64,000 bases of DNA, taken from NCBI GenBank assembly GCA_009767595.1, contig VSDK01012573.1:236340-300339 (forward strand). Direction: 5' to 3'. The position numbers and the translations under genes are program-made. Positions 23,644 through 36,570 of the stretch are shown here, piece after piece. This DNA is from Symbiodinium kawagutii (Eukaryota; Sar; Dinophyceae; Suessiales; Symbiodiniaceae). The notes beneath the pieces are model-generated. The model saw only the letters and a list, made by a program, of their open reading frames with translations, made no database searches and was not told where the DNA came from. The stretch's first letter is position 1, and the number at the start of each line of letters is the position of its first letter.

Positions 23644-24214
23644 ATGGTAGGCCCAACATCACTACATGGTTGGCTAAATAGAATTAGTTGGCTATCAGTT
23701 GTATGGTTGGTTAATGGCAATTGCTGATTATTGGTTGGTTGATGAATAGTTGTTATAGTTATGGTTGGCCAATGGCAATGGTTGATTATTATTGGATATT
23801 ATTGGTTGGTTGATGATAGTTGTCAAATCGTTATTAATGGTCGACACAAGCTGTTACCACTGGTTGCTGATGATAAAGGACCACGGTAGCTGATGCAGGG
23901 CCGGGCCCAGCCAAGTCAATCCAAGTCAAATATGTGCACCAGGTAGGCATAAAGTTTGCCTCCTTTGGTCAGTATAGCAGTGTTGTTAAATGACATAGAC
24001 CTGTCAAACATCCGTGCTCATCCAGAAGAAAGGGGCATGCGCTGGACAGTGGTCACATGTTGGAAGAATAGGGGGTTTGTCCATGCAAGCATAGGCAGAG
24101 AACGTTGGAGGCAGGTTGGGGCATACATTTATGTGACAGATGGATTTCGTTGACAATCGAATTCAATGGTGGTCATTGGTTGTTTTGCTACTGGCTATGG
24201 GTTGATGGCAGTCA
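23644..24214. other. Decayed TGGTTGG-rich flank, no gene
   Basis: TTGGTTGGTTGATGA, TGGTTGGTTAATGG and similar words recur with mutations up to about 23830, as if the pure tract was once longer. The rest is featureless. Confidence 0.55.
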
Positions 24215-24297
24215 CCGCAGTTCTACTCCAACAGTCTTTGATACCTGTAGGCACCGCAGTTCTACTCCAACAGTCTAACTGATACCTGTAAAGGACT
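24215..24297. repeat. Direct duplication of about 43 bp
   Basis: GCACCGCAGTTCTACTCCAA and the following CAGTCT...GATACCTGTA occur twice in direct orientation. Confidence 0.85.
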
Positions 24298-24544
24298 CCA
24301 ACATCAGATTTTCTGTTTGGAATTTGGTTCTGAAAGCATAATCCTTTAAAAACCATATGATTCAACCATATAAAAACCATATGATTCACCATCATTAAAC
24401 CATGGTAACCCTACAAGACCACCACTTCTGAATGACAACATCGTCACCAACGACGCAGGAAGCGACGCCCGAATGGCTTCAACTGGAAGATCAGCCATCA
24501 GCCAGGGCCTTGAGATCGACGACGGTCGACGAAGTATGGCGAGC

Positions 24545-24760
24545 TGGGCCAATATTAACCAACCAATAATGGGGGATAACCAACCAATATGGGAAATTGC
24601 CATTGGCCAACCATACTACCAATAATGGGGGATAACCAACCATCAGCCAATCATGGGGGATAATAACCAATAATAACCATTAATGGGCCATAATACCATG
24701 GGATACACCAATATGGGGGATAACCAACCAATGGTTAATATTTGGGAAACATAGCCATGA
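24545..24760. repeat. CCAACCAATAATGGGGGATAA-type tandem words
   Basis: Words such as AACCAACCAATA, AATGGGGGATAACC and GGGCCATAATACC recur at 15-30 bp spacing with drift. This is a degenerate minisatellite adjoining the dispersed repeat that follows. Confidence 0.65.
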
Positions 24761-24774
24761 TCCTATCCACAGCC

Positions 24775-24893
24775 ATCTGGCTATGGGTCAATATGAACCA
24801 TCCATTATGGAGGATACGTCCCAACAATAATAGGGAAAACAATAGTAAATGATGGGGGAACCAGGGGTACGGGGTTTTGACCCATAGCCACAG
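24775..24893 (+). repeat. Dispersed repeat C, plus-orientation copy
   Basis: It reads from GCCATCTGGCTATGGGTCAA through AATAGGGAAAACAATAG to GGGGTACGGGGTTTTGACCC. The reverse complement of 48460-48552 matches it along most of its length with scattered changes. It is non-coding, and I could not fix its ends. Confidence 0.65.
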
Positions 24894-25273
24894 CCATCTC
24901 CGGACCTATGATATAGTTATGATTTTCTCATGGAAATCGTCTCCTCGATGAAACACATTTTTTTTGGGCGAACCACTTTTGGACACCACCATGCCAAGTG
25001 AGTGGCAAAAAAAAGAACCGCAGTGACTTGTACTTGAATGGGAACGAAAACCCATGCATTCTCTCCAAGTCCTATTTCAAATCTCTGCGCGAATTCCATC
25101 CAGTCATATTTTTTCTCTTCGCAGCGATTGATTAGTCACATTCAATGGTATTCATTAGCATTCCTAGCCCCAAAACACCAACACATGTTGAACTGCCTCC
25201 CAGGCTTTGACTTTGCTCCGCCCAGATGGCAATGCTAGCGGCTTGTCAAGCACTGCTGATCAAACTACATGGG

Positions 25274-25372
25274 GGTTTCTCAAAGTAAGGGATCCCCAAA
25301 AATGGATGGTTTATTACTAATTACTATATAATTGATTAAAAAAGGGTGATTTGGTCCCTATTTTGAGAAACC
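25274..25372. mobile_element. MITE family A, complete copy 2
   Basis: The left end GGTTTCTCAAAGTAAGGGAT and the right end, read on the minus strand as GGTTTCTCAAAATAGGGACC, form inverted repeats of about 20 bp. The interior includes GGATGGTTTATTACTAATTA. Outside the core the similarity continues as CATGGGGG / CATGTGGT, so the true ends may lie a few bases further out. Confidence 0.75.
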
Positions 25373-26608
25373 ACCACATGGTGGATGGTTTCTCCCACTG
25401 TTCTGACATGCTTCGGTCATTTTAAACTGAATTTGGATGGCATCACTCAGTATGGTTGTGGACGTGCGGGGTGATGCCTATTCTGCACGCAATTTGTGAA
25501 GGGCCTTTTTCGCGTCTTTTTCATTCCTATTATTGTTGCCAGAAATCAGAAGCTGTCTTTTCTAATTCATGAGCATGATGAAGGGGTGCATCAGTGACAT
25601 GGTGTTGATTCAACAATTTTTGGTGATTTTTGACATTGTTGAATTGCAACTGCTTGACTGGAGACTCACCGAAGACCGGATAATTCTAGTCTCTCGGTTG
25701 CCATATTCCATCGGAGCGCAGTGTTTAGGGTGGTGGAAACCGTCTCAGTGGTTGCAGTTCGCGGCAGTCGATGGGCAGTTGCAGTTGATTTGTTGAGGTA
25801 AGAGCCATCGTCCAGCCACTTGCGCTGGGGTCGTTGCGAAGGGCTATTCTTTGGCGCTGCCACAGGAAAGTGCTCCTCAAGGTCGCTGGTTTGCAAAGGG
25901 GGAAATGTGAGACGGGACCTGCACCCAAGCGAAGTGATCGACGGGAAGCCAAGCCAGGGGAATTCGGGAGAGAACAAGGTGCTGTCAGGGGGATTCCATG
26001 GTCGCATGGTTGGCTGCAACTTCTGAGGTGCCAAAGACTCGCAGTCAAAACGGTGGAAAGCGGCGCAGCAACTGGGACTGAAGTTGGGACTTGATGCACA
26101 GCGTTGGTGCAATTGGCTATGTGTCAAGACAATCGAATGCTAGGGAGACCGTGGTTTGATCTGCATGATTGCTCAATACTGCTAGGCTGCGATGAAACAT
26201 CTCAGAACATTCAGAAGCTACTTTTGCTTGCTGTGTTTGTTTGGCTCCGGTTGAGACCCAATTGATCGGCAAGCTCAATCTGCTTCCAAGCTATCCCGAA
26301 CGTGTAGCAAGGAACAGCCATACTCGGGCTACACCATCCATGGACAACCCTACATGTACTTAGAAAATGTCACTGGGCAAGATGCAATATGAAAAGACAG
26401 TTCCAGAAGTATCGTTTTCAAACCCCAACCTGACCCTGGTCTATCTTTGAAATCTTCCTGCAGATTTCTGCTCGCAATCAAGGACAAAATCCATCAAAAT
26501 CATACAGCAGGAAGCACTCGCAACGCAACATATCATGACCAATTTCATCCAAATTCTGTGGATTTTGTGATTTTGGATGTCATGACGTATCTTGACATTT
26601 TTCATGAC
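25373..26608. other. Non-coding stretch without a supported gene
   Basis: GC-richer between 25700 and 26120, where overlapping frames exist on both strands, but no motif or exon structure was recognised. Confidence 0.4.
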
Positions 26609-26720
26609 ATATGGGGGCGTTTCTCAAATAGGCGGCCCCCCAAATCATCATTGTTTAACTATTTATAGTACTAAACCAACCTTTTTTGGCGGTCCCATAT
26701 TTTGAGAAACACCCATATGT
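26609..26720. mobile_element. MITE family A, complete copy 3
   Basis: The ends read CATATGGGGGCGTTTCTCAA (left) and, on the minus strand, CATATGGGTGTTTCTCAAAA (right), so the inverted repeat is at least 20 bp. The interior has the family words TTGTTTAACTATTTATAGTA and AAACCAACC. Confidence 0.75.
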
Positions 26721-26875
26721 GAGAGATGGTGGGCCAGTGGAAGGGACCCCCGCGAGGCAAAGCTTCTATGCAGATGCCCGCGCCTTGGAGAGGGACCTCT
26801 CTTCTATCCAAGCCTGTGCCTCGCCACGAATAGAGCGGCCAGAACACATAGATATCTAATTGGTATAGAAATACA

Positions 26876-26900
26876 TACATATATATATATATAAATCATG

Positions 26901-26935
<35 letters not shown>

Positions 26936-26996
26936 GTAAAACTATCTTTGTGATGATATATATATATATAGATATACACATATATTACAATATATG
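26876..26996. repeat. TA-rich microsatellite cluster
   Basis: Several (TA)6-9 runs separated by ATGTATAT and TATGTAAAAC words. Confidence 0.9.
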
Positions 26997-29900
26997 ATAT
27001 ATGTGATTGTAAATGATATTGTATTTTTGTATATGACATACCATGATATACCTATGATTATATACAGATGCTTGTTCTTGCAATCAACCATTTTGTATAC
27101 AGGAACTGTACTATGTCGGCACAGCTGGTGACTCCATATTTTAGATATTTTCAAATTCTTTTCGGGACAACAGCAGGAGTTCATAAGTTCCTTATAGTTC
27201 CTTTGTTTGTGCAGAACAGAGAGGCAGTAATTGACGAGGCTCTTGAGGATACAAGTTCCACCACTGAAGACATAATTTTGAAATAAATGCACCAATGGGA
27301 AATTGGTGCCCCAAAAAGGAACTCGAAATCCCGGCCGCTGGGTAGGGCCCTTTCAGAAAAGCACCCTGAGGTATTCTTGGTCGACTCCAAGAAATTGCGG
27401 AAGAGAGAAGCAAACAAGGGGAGGACACGAAGCTTATGAAGAGCACTGGCGCATGATTTTCACATTTTGATTTCAGTCCAAATCAAATTCTACATTACAC
27501 TCCCTCGAAACTCGGCTCATTTCGTGGACGCATCAAGTTTGCCAATATGATTCATTCTGATTCATTCTGTGACATTTTCTGATTCTTTTGGATTCCCCAC
27601 TAGGATATGCCCGTTTTGTGTGGCTTTTTGAATGGCATCTATTGTAGTAGATTCTCTTTCTTCCAGGTACTGGTGCAGCACAATCACATAGAATTACAAC
27701 ATGTCGTTTTCATGGATGACATTGAATTTCATGTTGTGGTCTCTTGAGTGTTGCTTCCATCATCAATCTCCTTTGCAGGAACCCACCCCAGTGAATTGCA
27801 GACTTGCTGCCGGTGAGAAACCACAGCAGCAACAGGTGCGACCCTCCGGACAGCCGTGATCTGATCTACACAAGTCTGTGTCCAGATCCATCGATTCGGC
27901 CTTGGCAACTACCAACCCATGACAAAACCCAGCCATTGGCATGGGCAGTATGGGTTGAGGCTCCCGCACGCAGGAAGAACCTGGAGGGGAAGCAGATGAC
28001 CCGAGTGTTCTGGGATTTATCCCAGCGACGCCCTTGGATGCATGGTATGGGAGCCCTTGGGATTGTCCAGAAATGGTGATTCCAATTTAGTCCAATTTGA
28101 ATAGATCTGATTGATGGTTTCCAAATGTTTCCAATCTATCTGGAAAAAATCATGTCCGCATAGTTGGGCTGCACATGGCTGCACAATTATCAGCAAACAC
28201 ATGTTACAGGTCGCACATGGTCACACCGTACTGCAAACAGACCCGGTTTACTACCGAGTTGTCACAAAGGCGGCAGCTCTGCATGGACTTTTTTTTGTTG
28301 TGGACAGTGTTGCCTTTGCCTTTTGGTCGTACGCTCCGCCAAGGCAATCGAGAAACATCCAGACTATCGGCAACAGGCACAGCAGCTTGACGAGACACCC
28401 ACCCAACACACCTTGAGGTCCATGGAGGTCTATGGAGGTCCATGAAGGTCCTAGTGTGGTCCTGCTGTGGTTCCCTGGAGAGGTATGCCATGTGAAGCAC
28501 TACCCTCCGCGGCCTGCCAAATTTGCCAGCTTCGAGACGCTGGTAGCATCGGGGTGAGATGTCAAAGTCTTGGTAAATGAGTGAGGGGAAGGGATTTTCA
28601 ACATAAGCGCATAGATAGATACTGTAAAAAGATAGATAAATGTGGCATATACATGCATATATGATCATATGTATATATATATATAATACATATGATACAA
28701 TTCATATAAAACTAAGTTTTTCTAAAGGTTCGGAGTTTGCGAAACGTAAGAAACATCCAACATCACACACAGCAATCTGTTAGTCTGACCTAAAGCAAAT
28801 GGAGTGATGAGGATTCTGTTTTGGACATGTGACGTAATGCGGATTCAATGACTGAACAGTGCTGCACACCCTTCACTACACTACAAAACTGTGTGCATCT
28901 CTGTGCTTTTTTAGTGAATTTGCTTTGCATAAAAGTAAGTCCCTGAGCAGGTGAACGAGAGGGGTGCGCCGCTCCTCTCAGCAGAAGCACGGAGAGCACT
29001 GAAAGAGATGAGCATCGACGAACTTTTCGAGCACCAGCATACTGCGCTGAGTCTTGGCACGACAGGAGTTGACTTCACATTCACAAAAGCTCACAACCTT
29101 CACAAGATCTCGTAAAATATCAAGATCTCAATAAGATCCCAATAAGACCTCATGGCATGGCCAAAATCGTCCTGATTAGTTGGGTCACCACTTACATGAA
29201 ACTTAGTCATAAAAATCACGGAGATGTCAAGTGAATGTAACGGTCTGGGGGTGCCAAACAAGCCGGTATAGCGATGCCAGCTGAGACCAAGGCGTGCTGC
29301 TTGAAACTCAGCTGACAGTCACAGGGCACTGGGACTGGGGCCGCCACTCTGCCCATGACATGTTTATTCTAAAGGAATATTCCTTGTTGCATCTTGTATT
29401 TCAAGCAAGCCTCAGATATTTACTCCTAATCTGTGTATGCGACAGGAAGCGCACCAAGACCACATCCATTGACAAATAGTACTTGTGAGACACCTGAAAC
29501 ACGTGATAATTCTGGCAGTGTTTGTTTGTGTTTGCGTATGTGTGCGGTTGGCGGTGGTTTTCATCAACTTTCTACCTTTGGTTCGTTCGCCTTCAGCATG
29601 ACGTGAACTTTCCTAGTACAGTACGTAGCCTCTGAATCTTTCAGAAGGCCAGACTGTCGCATTCACTGTGATCTTGCAGGGCCAGTGTGACAAATGTTTG
29701 CAGCGCCTTTGCCATCACCGTTGGAAACTGGGCTCAGAAACTCTGCCACTCACAATGCTATGGTGTGGGGGTGCCCCCCTTGGCCACGACCCTGATCAGC
29801 TCGTGGATCACCGTATCTCCCAGTCCCGTTGCAGCACAGATGCTGTATCAACCAAAACACATCTCAAATCATCTCAACCAAATTCAACCAATATATAGAA

Positions 29901-30110
29901 TCCAATACACACATTTTATCCTGCTATTCTGATGATATTCTATCTTTATGGTATCTCTGAATGCCAATGTCCTTCAAGTTTGATGCTTGGCACAATGCGC
30001 TGCAATAGTGCGCTCTCCTCCGCTCATGGGCGAAGCCACTGATGGTGAAGGTGCGAGCTCAATCGGCTTCAGAGACGATGAGTTTGGAGAAAATTTCCAG
30101 CAGCACAACA
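26997..30110. other. Non-coding stretch without a supported gene
   Basis: Three kilobases with only short overlapping frames. A (TA)n tract lies at about 28668-28695 and a small GGAGGTCTATGGAGGTCCAT duplication at about 28420-28450. I could not identify any RNA gene. Confidence 0.4.
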
Positions 30111-30182
30111 CTTATTGATGATCATTGATCATCATTGATGATCAATTTGATGATTTTTGATGATCATTAATGATCATTGTTT
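30111..30182. repeat. TGATGATCATT palindromic cluster
   Basis: Seven or more TGATCA/ATGATCAT words in alternating arrangement let this stretch fold back on itself in many registers. Simple-sequence slippage on a self-complementary unit is the likeliest origin. Confidence 0.75.
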
Positions 30183-32161
30183 TAGCTGCCCATGTTTTGG
30201 AAGCGCTCAAAGTGCATTGCGAACCTGGTTCAGCCAGGGCAAGCGCACTTTTTGCGGAGTAAAACTTTTTGGATTCGCATGGAGCTCAGTGAAGGGTTTT
30301 GGGACAGCCACGTTGACTTGTTCATTGGATCCTGGGGCAGATGTTGGATTTTTCCCACTTCAGGTTTTCTGGGGTGGATGGCACACTGATGTGTGGGGGT
30401 TATATGGGAAGCTCTCTACGATGAATCAAGCGGGCTCCGAAGATCTGATGTATTGGGGATCACGACATCTCGACACATGTATATTTTTGATTATTATTGT
30501 GTATTGTGTATCATTGTATGTCGATATATCAGTATACCTATGTGAATCTTTCCTTGGGGATGAGCCAAGCTGGTTTCTTTTACATGAGGCTGTCCAGAAA
30601 TGATGATAATTGGTGGCCCAAAAGATCATCCTTTCTCGTATCCTCCACTGATACATAGGAGCACATTCATGTCATGAAAAATTGTTTAATAGGAGCACAA
30701 CCAATCCATTGCAAATCATTGATGGTAACTTGCCCAAGCTGTGTGCATTCCTACAGCAAAGCAGCGTGGATTGATAAGGCTGCTGCGGCATTCACTTTAT
30801 TTGCATCAGTTGACGGTCATGCAGCCGAGCAGACTCTGCGCAATGCTCAGACAGATGGGAGCTACTCGTATGTCTCAATTCAAAAAATCTCACAATAAAC
30901 ATTATTTTGAACATGTTGCACCATGTTACGACATTGCTACCATCTTCAATCGTTTGGGGTCTATGAGTCGATTTCTGGACAAATGCCAGAAGACCACCAG
31001 GTGAAGAACAAGGTGGTGAAGTTACATGATTTTGTAGTTGCCTTCGCTGCCAAGTCTCTTTGCAGCCTTTGTTCCATTGAGTATGTCAGGCGAGATTTGC
31101 ATAGCGTGAAGGATGCAATCGATATCCGAAACGAGATTCAGAAGTTGACCGAGGACTGCCTTGCCAACTTAGCCGCACTGCTCATCCTTTCTATCCAGAA
31201 ATTCGATCTAGGTCAGTATCATCATTGGTTGACAGTTGATTTGTTACAAAAGTGTTTGCCCTTCTTCAAGCGACCTGCGAAACAATCTATTGATGCAATG
31301 AATCGTACTAGTAATTGACTTCTGAAGTTGAGCGAAGAAGATCGCTTTCCCCCTGGACACAATTTGGATGGCCAGAAAAAGCGTGGAAACATCCGTAGGT
31401 TGACTATGTGAAAACAGTCAAGTCCATGACCTAAGACCTGCTGACTGTTGACAATGCGATTTCAGTTTTATTGGGCAAGTATTGAGCCAAAGATGCTCCC
31501 ATATGTAAGCAGCCATCTGCAAGTAAGGAACTGTCCAATGTCGCTGATGCTTACTGTGCCAATTACAAAGGTAGCTGACTTGGTAGAGGTTGTGAGTCAT
31601 GATAAATGACTGCAATAGTGAACGTTATGTCAATAGTAATACTTTTTAAGTAATCAACCGTGACAATTGATGATTGACAATGATGACCTACTCGCTTAAA
31701 TTAACATAAATTAACCAATCTCTATGATTGGTTCAGCCATCGATACTGATGGCTCTAGATCCCTTTTAACCACCTGTTTTTTTTGTTTTTTTTTAATACC
31801 GGTGACCATTCAAGATCCATTACCTGATAGTTCTTATTCATTATTCAACTACCCTCTGGCAGACTAGCCTAGAATCTGAAAATCCACCACTTTGATAGGT
31901 AGAAAAAACAAGCTCATAAAAAAATAGTGAACAATTCTACCTAACCACGTGAATGGTGTGACATTTTTCTGTGCAACGACATGAATTTGCCGGAGTGTAG
32001 CCACCAGCTCTGAAGGACCAGCTCCCCGGGCGGTCCTTGACTTCGACTCAGGAGTGGATCTTTCCAAGGGGCGGAGTTCCCATGCGTACGAAATGGGGAG
32101 TTCTCCTATAACTGGTTGGTTTATGTTGGTTTATTGCTATAGATGATGGTTTATAAATGAG
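30183..32161. other. Non-coding stretch; one exon-like frame noted
   Basis: Between about 30999 and 31318 a plus frame (VKNKVVKLHDFVVAFAAKSL...) has a protein-like composition, but I recognise neither a family nor clear splice partners and do not call a gene. Confidence 0.35.
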
Positions 32162-32372
32162 GGTTTCTCAAATCAAAAGGGTACCCCAAATATGGCTGGT
32201 TTATGTTGGTTTATTCCTATGGGGGTTTCTCATTTCTAGATACTTATAGGGCGTTATAACCATGAATAATGGTGAATAATCGGGGATGAGAACCAACAAA
32301 CATGCTTAAACTTCTACTATGTGGTGGTTTCTTAAGCCATAGGGGTCCCCCAAACATGAAGGTTTATTACTA
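32162..32372 (+). mobile_element. Nested or broken copies of MITE family A
   Basis: Three left ends of the family lie in direct orientation: GGTTTCTCAAATCAAAAGGG near 32162, GGGTTTCTCATTTCTAG near 32224, and GGTTTCTTAAGCCATAGGGG near 32328. Each is followed by the family word TTTATTACTAAT or TTATGTTGGTTTATT, but no intact right end is present. This suggests insertion of members into or beside each other, followed by decay. Confidence 0.5.
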
Positions 32373-33813
32373 ATGATCGAGAAAGGACGATAGCAACAGA
32401 TGTCACCAGGGTGTTTCCGCGTTTGCTTAGTGGGCTCGAATGACATGGAGCAACACTACATAGTGCGGAAGATCAGCACGTCATTTATTTCGAACGGCTT
32501 TCTTGGTAGGCCACCCATCCCCCCAACACTGAAGTGTACTTCAGGATGCTCCTTTCCAGGCACAGCTTCATGCGGGCGACAGCTTCATTGACGTCAACTA
32601 AGTCTTTGATCAGTCAACCGCTGCCCTGAGATGATTGACGATGATTGATTGTCCAGGTCCCACCAAACAGCGTCCGGCTGGCCAGGAGCTTCCTATAGGT
32701 CGTGGCCTATCACCTAGGCCTTGGTTCCAGGAGGTGGTTGACAGGCGGGAACCCACAGAGCTGCAACCAGGGGCGAATTGGGTGTGCTAAATGGGTACCT
32801 TCAAAACCCTGTGTTTGACCATGTTTGACCGATAAAACCACAACTTTGGGGAAGCAGGGAGCTACGCTCCAGTTTCAGATAACTTTCATATTAGCCACTT
32901 TCAGTCTGAGTCACTATATGGACGCGCAGGCTAAGATGGGCGCAGAAAATATGCCCAATGCAACTATTCAGACAATTGCATTAGCCAAGCAAAGCTAGGG
33001 GAGCAGAAACTAGTTGTCAGGCGAGTCACAGATAGGTTCAATCACAGCCAGCACGGACTACAAGACTTTCATGGCCTGCGGTTTTGTCCATTAATACGTT
33101 GCCCAAAAACATTGGTTTGTGTCCGAAAAATGAATAAAGCATTATTGGAATTTGTTGGGTGCCTTTCATTTGTGAACTTCTGGAGAGAACGATTTGGTGA
33201 CCAGTGGTGTGGATAGGTATGGTGCACCTCCAAGACAACATCCGCAAAGGCAGAGGGCAGAGGGGGAAAGGGTCAGACTGTGCAATTGCCTTATACATGG
33301 CTTGCTGGGGGATACCTGGTTGGAGTTCACCCATCTTCAAACATTTTCTTTGCGATTTATTTGGGGGGTGTCATTTTCACAGTGTGTTTCATGCTGAGAC
33401 TGCAGCTCATTACCAGACTTTTAATTTTCTTTACTGCGTTTACTTGATTGAAGACAGCTTTACGGGAAACCCAACCACCGCGCTCCTCTTTGTAGCAACC
33501 ATTGAAGCGGCGCCACTGACCCGTGAGCTTGCTGCCACCATTGGCGCATATCGACAGGGTGAGACCACAGCGGGCTCTAGACCGAATTCGTTTTAGGAGG
33601 AACCACCGTACCTCTATATAATGATTTCTATATGGCAAGAGCAGGTGTGAAAGTCGACATATGTCCGATCAGGTTGTGGTATCCGAGTTTAATTATTCTC
33701 TCAATCCAAACAGAAGAAACATGTTCAGACCCAATATTCCTGTGCAAAAGATTCTCGAATCCTGTTGCGAACCTGTGCGTGGCCTTCAGTTTTTGCACCT
33801 GCTGAGCCACAAA
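32373..33813. other. Non-coding stretch; one exon-like segment noted
   Basis: A plus frame at about 33455-33560 (DSFTGNPTTALLFVATIEAAP... ending before GGTGAG) could be an exon with a GT donor, but no partner exons were found. Not called. Confidence 0.35.
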
Positions 33814-33855
33814 NNNNNNNNNNNNNNNNNNNNNNNNNNNNNNNNNNNNNNNNNN
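33814..33855. other. Assembly gap (42 N)
   Basis: Unresolved bases. Confidence 0.99.
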
Positions 33856-34462
33856 AAATCAGACCCGACGCGCAGGTACTCTGGGGATGGGCGACGCTTG
33901 TCGGTCCGGGTCTTGGACGCATAGCATGGTGTAGCATGATGTAACGGCCGCAGTCGGTCAACCGTCCGTGGATATGGGCGGCTCGATTGAAACGCATGTT
34001 GCCACCAAACCAACAGCTCTATATGAGAAAATCATTTCCATTTTGGACGACCAGACACAAAGGTCTACCATTGAATCAAAGTTTCTTACTGTTTCTTGGG
34101 ATGACAGGGGAGGGAATTTCGATGGAATGGCAACGCTCCAAACTGAAGCTGTCCATGTGAAAAGATGTGTCCTGACAAGGTTTTGGCAGAGAACAACACG
34201 GCTCCCATCCGAATTCACCTGAATTTTGACACGCTCTACAAAGACAAAGTGCAGGCACGGAATGAAGGGAGCCAACATAGGGCTTCCAAGCTGATTTGTT
34301 TTGCTGCAGATGCAGCATTTCTATGCATTTCTTTGCTTCCTTAAGAAATGTATTATAGACAATAGCAATTATATTGTACAATAGCATTAATGGCATAAGT
34401 AATTGGTTTGTGACTAAATTGATTCTTTCAAGTAGTACCGAGAAAGTAGAAGAAAATTGAAT

Positions 34463-34466
34463 AAAA
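34463..34466 (-). terminator. Pol III T-run after tRNA-Arg
   Basis: On the minus strand TTTT follows the discriminator base directly, with a second TTTT about 10 nt further on. Confidence 0.8.
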
Positions 34467-34558
34467 CGGACCTGGGAGGATTCGAACCTCCAAATCAGTT
34501 GTGACTTCAAGCCAAGAGGCTTAGAAGGACAACGCCTCATCCAGTGGGCGACAGGTCC
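34467..34558 (-). tRNA. tRNA-Arg(UCU) gene with a short intron
   Basis: Read on the minus strand, the gene starts GGACCTG, which pairs perfectly with CAGGTCC at its 3' end (7-bp acceptor stem, discriminator G). The D arm is GCC...GGC with TGGAT in the loop. The T arm is GGAGG-TTCGAAT-CCTCC, a perfect Pol III B box. The anticodon loop CTTCTAA gives anticodon UCU, so arginine. The anticodon stem (TTGTC with CACAA, one mismatch) closes only if about 17 nt after the loop are removed, so I infer an intron at the canonical position. That intron can form AAGCC-TCTT-GGCTT, and the adjoining GAAG can pair with CTTC of the anticodon loop, giving the extended helix typical of intron-containing pre-tRNAs. 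The gene is followed at once by TTTT, a Pol III terminator. No CCA is encoded, as expected in eukaryotes. Confidence 0.88.
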
Positions 34559-36570
34559 AGCTGCAATTTTTGAGGTGAAAACAAAATTTTTTTTCAGCTG
34601 GAACTTGTGCGGAAGAGAACGTTATTGTTGGACAGAGTGTGCTCATTCTTATGAAATAAACATTACTGGTTATCATTCATCGGCTATAAATTAACAGTTT
34701 TGATTTTGACCCCTTGCCCGTTGCATCCCCTTGCCTACTGGCACATGTGATGATGTTCACGCTGTGCAAGGCCAATCCTTTTACGAAAGATCGTTACTGC
34801 TTTCGCGAGGCTGGAGCTCAGGGCGACAGAGCGTCGCAAAAGTACTATAGTCTGGACCTACCGTAGCTCCATCCTCCGACATCCTCCAACATCCTCCAAC
34901 CAGCGGAAAATCAAGGGTTGTTTCCTCCATCCATGGGGAAAATCAAGGGTTGTATCAAGGGGTGTTGATCCTTGATGATATTTCGTGGCCAATCCCCAGG
35001 GAGTCGTGGCCAAAGAACCGTTGCTTTCGAGTGCTGACGCTGCTGACTTACGTAGGGCGAGTGGTTTCGTCATGGTCATCCTGGCGAGAAGCCGTCGGGC
35101 AACGGACCAGATGGTGGCATCCTTAATTGCTAATTACCGACATGCCAATGGATGAGTCGAAAGGCACAGATGTATGTGTATTATGATGAAATCTGTTGAA
35201 TTCTCGCACTCTGATGACCGGAGATGGATGGCATTTTTGCAGACTGAGATTGCGGTGATCGCACAGTCACATTCATCAGCGGGGACAAGTGGTGCCTTTG
35301 CACAGCGAACGATCTCATCACCGATTCTCATACGCACGAAGCCAGTGGAAGAACCCGGGAAAGGGAAACTAGAGGAAGGGTATGATGTATGATGTATGAT
35401 TTTTTGTTAAAGTGTTTGAACAGGTACATTTGAAGTGGTGTCAGATGTATTGGCATTGCAAGTAAATTGAGTGGCTTTAGTGCAAATCACTGTGTCATCT
35501 CAGGGCTTCCACAGAAGGTATTTGGAATTGTTTGGACCTTCCTGATGCCCTGGACAGAATTGCGCACATGTACAGTATACCTGGTATGCATAGTCATGCG
35601 CGATGCTGCATGATTCTGTACCAGAGAATTCTCAAACTCTCAATTCTGTTCTGTTTGTCTCAAATTTTGGGATGTTTCACCACAGTTGCTGTAGGTAGTG
35701 CGCATTTGGATAGTGGCTGTGGGTAGTGCATGACAGTCACATTTGCTGCACACCTCGCAGGGCGTATTCAGACAGCTCAGGAACGGGTGCGAGACTTCGT
35801 GATTCATGCAACTACGGACGCTTGGGAGAATGCGCCAAGGTTGTCCACCACAGACGTAAGCTGAAAAGATGGGACACAACACACATGCTCTTCTTTGTTG
35901 AAGCGCTTAGTCTTTGCGGACTGTGCTGGAAATGCAATTTCCTTGGTCTATTGCTGTTGATAGTCCCAGTTCATGAGCGGAATACCTGACCATGAATAAA
36001 CTAGTAACAACTAGTAACATCTCTCAGCAGAATCCAGATGGGTTGTAGCATGTCTTTCTTCCAATAGGGAGGCTTCCTCACCAAGCTCAAGCTGCCTTCA
36101 GGAAGTCATGAAGGAAGTGCCGCAGTTCTTCTCCGTAAAGCCCCTCGAGGAGTCCTTGAAGTTTCGGCATCTCGGCGCGCGAGAAATGGATCCATGGGAA
36201 TCCACGAATTGTGGTAGCACGTGGTAGTCTTCAGCATCCCAAAATGATCATTTTAGGATGTAATTATTTGAACCACCATTTGGGGGTCACAACGCAAATC
36301 TTCCGATGTCTTTCCAAGTCTTTAGTGGATGTCACGCACCATCATCACTTTGATGCCAGCTTCTGCCATGCTGCTATGTTCATGTTTCATCTACATTTCA
36401 AGAAGTTCTACGTTACACATTAACAACGTGCATGAATGATTCTATGCCAGTCTCCACAGATGCATGAGATGATTTTTGCGAACTTGGATTGGAGATGATT
36501 GGAGGATATTGGAGCACACTCGTCGACAGAGTGGGCAGTCAATCAATCTCGAAAGGAAACGACAACTTCC
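34559..36570. other. Non-coding stretch without a supported gene
   Basis: A direct duplication AAAATCAAGGGTTGT lies at about 34907-34955, beside CATCCTCCAACATCCTCC. Frames at 35134-35392 overlap on both strands and are not convincing. Confidence 0.45.

Noticed and set aside
30923-31318. 131-codon plus frame with protein-like composition (KNKVVKLHDFVVAFAAKSLC...)
   Set aside because: Could be an exon, but no splice partners, motif or copy elsewhere in the window support it.
33204-33596. Plus frame ending GAYRQG before GGTGAG (exon-like)
   Set aside because: A possible GT donor alone is too weak; no partner exon or recognisable domain.
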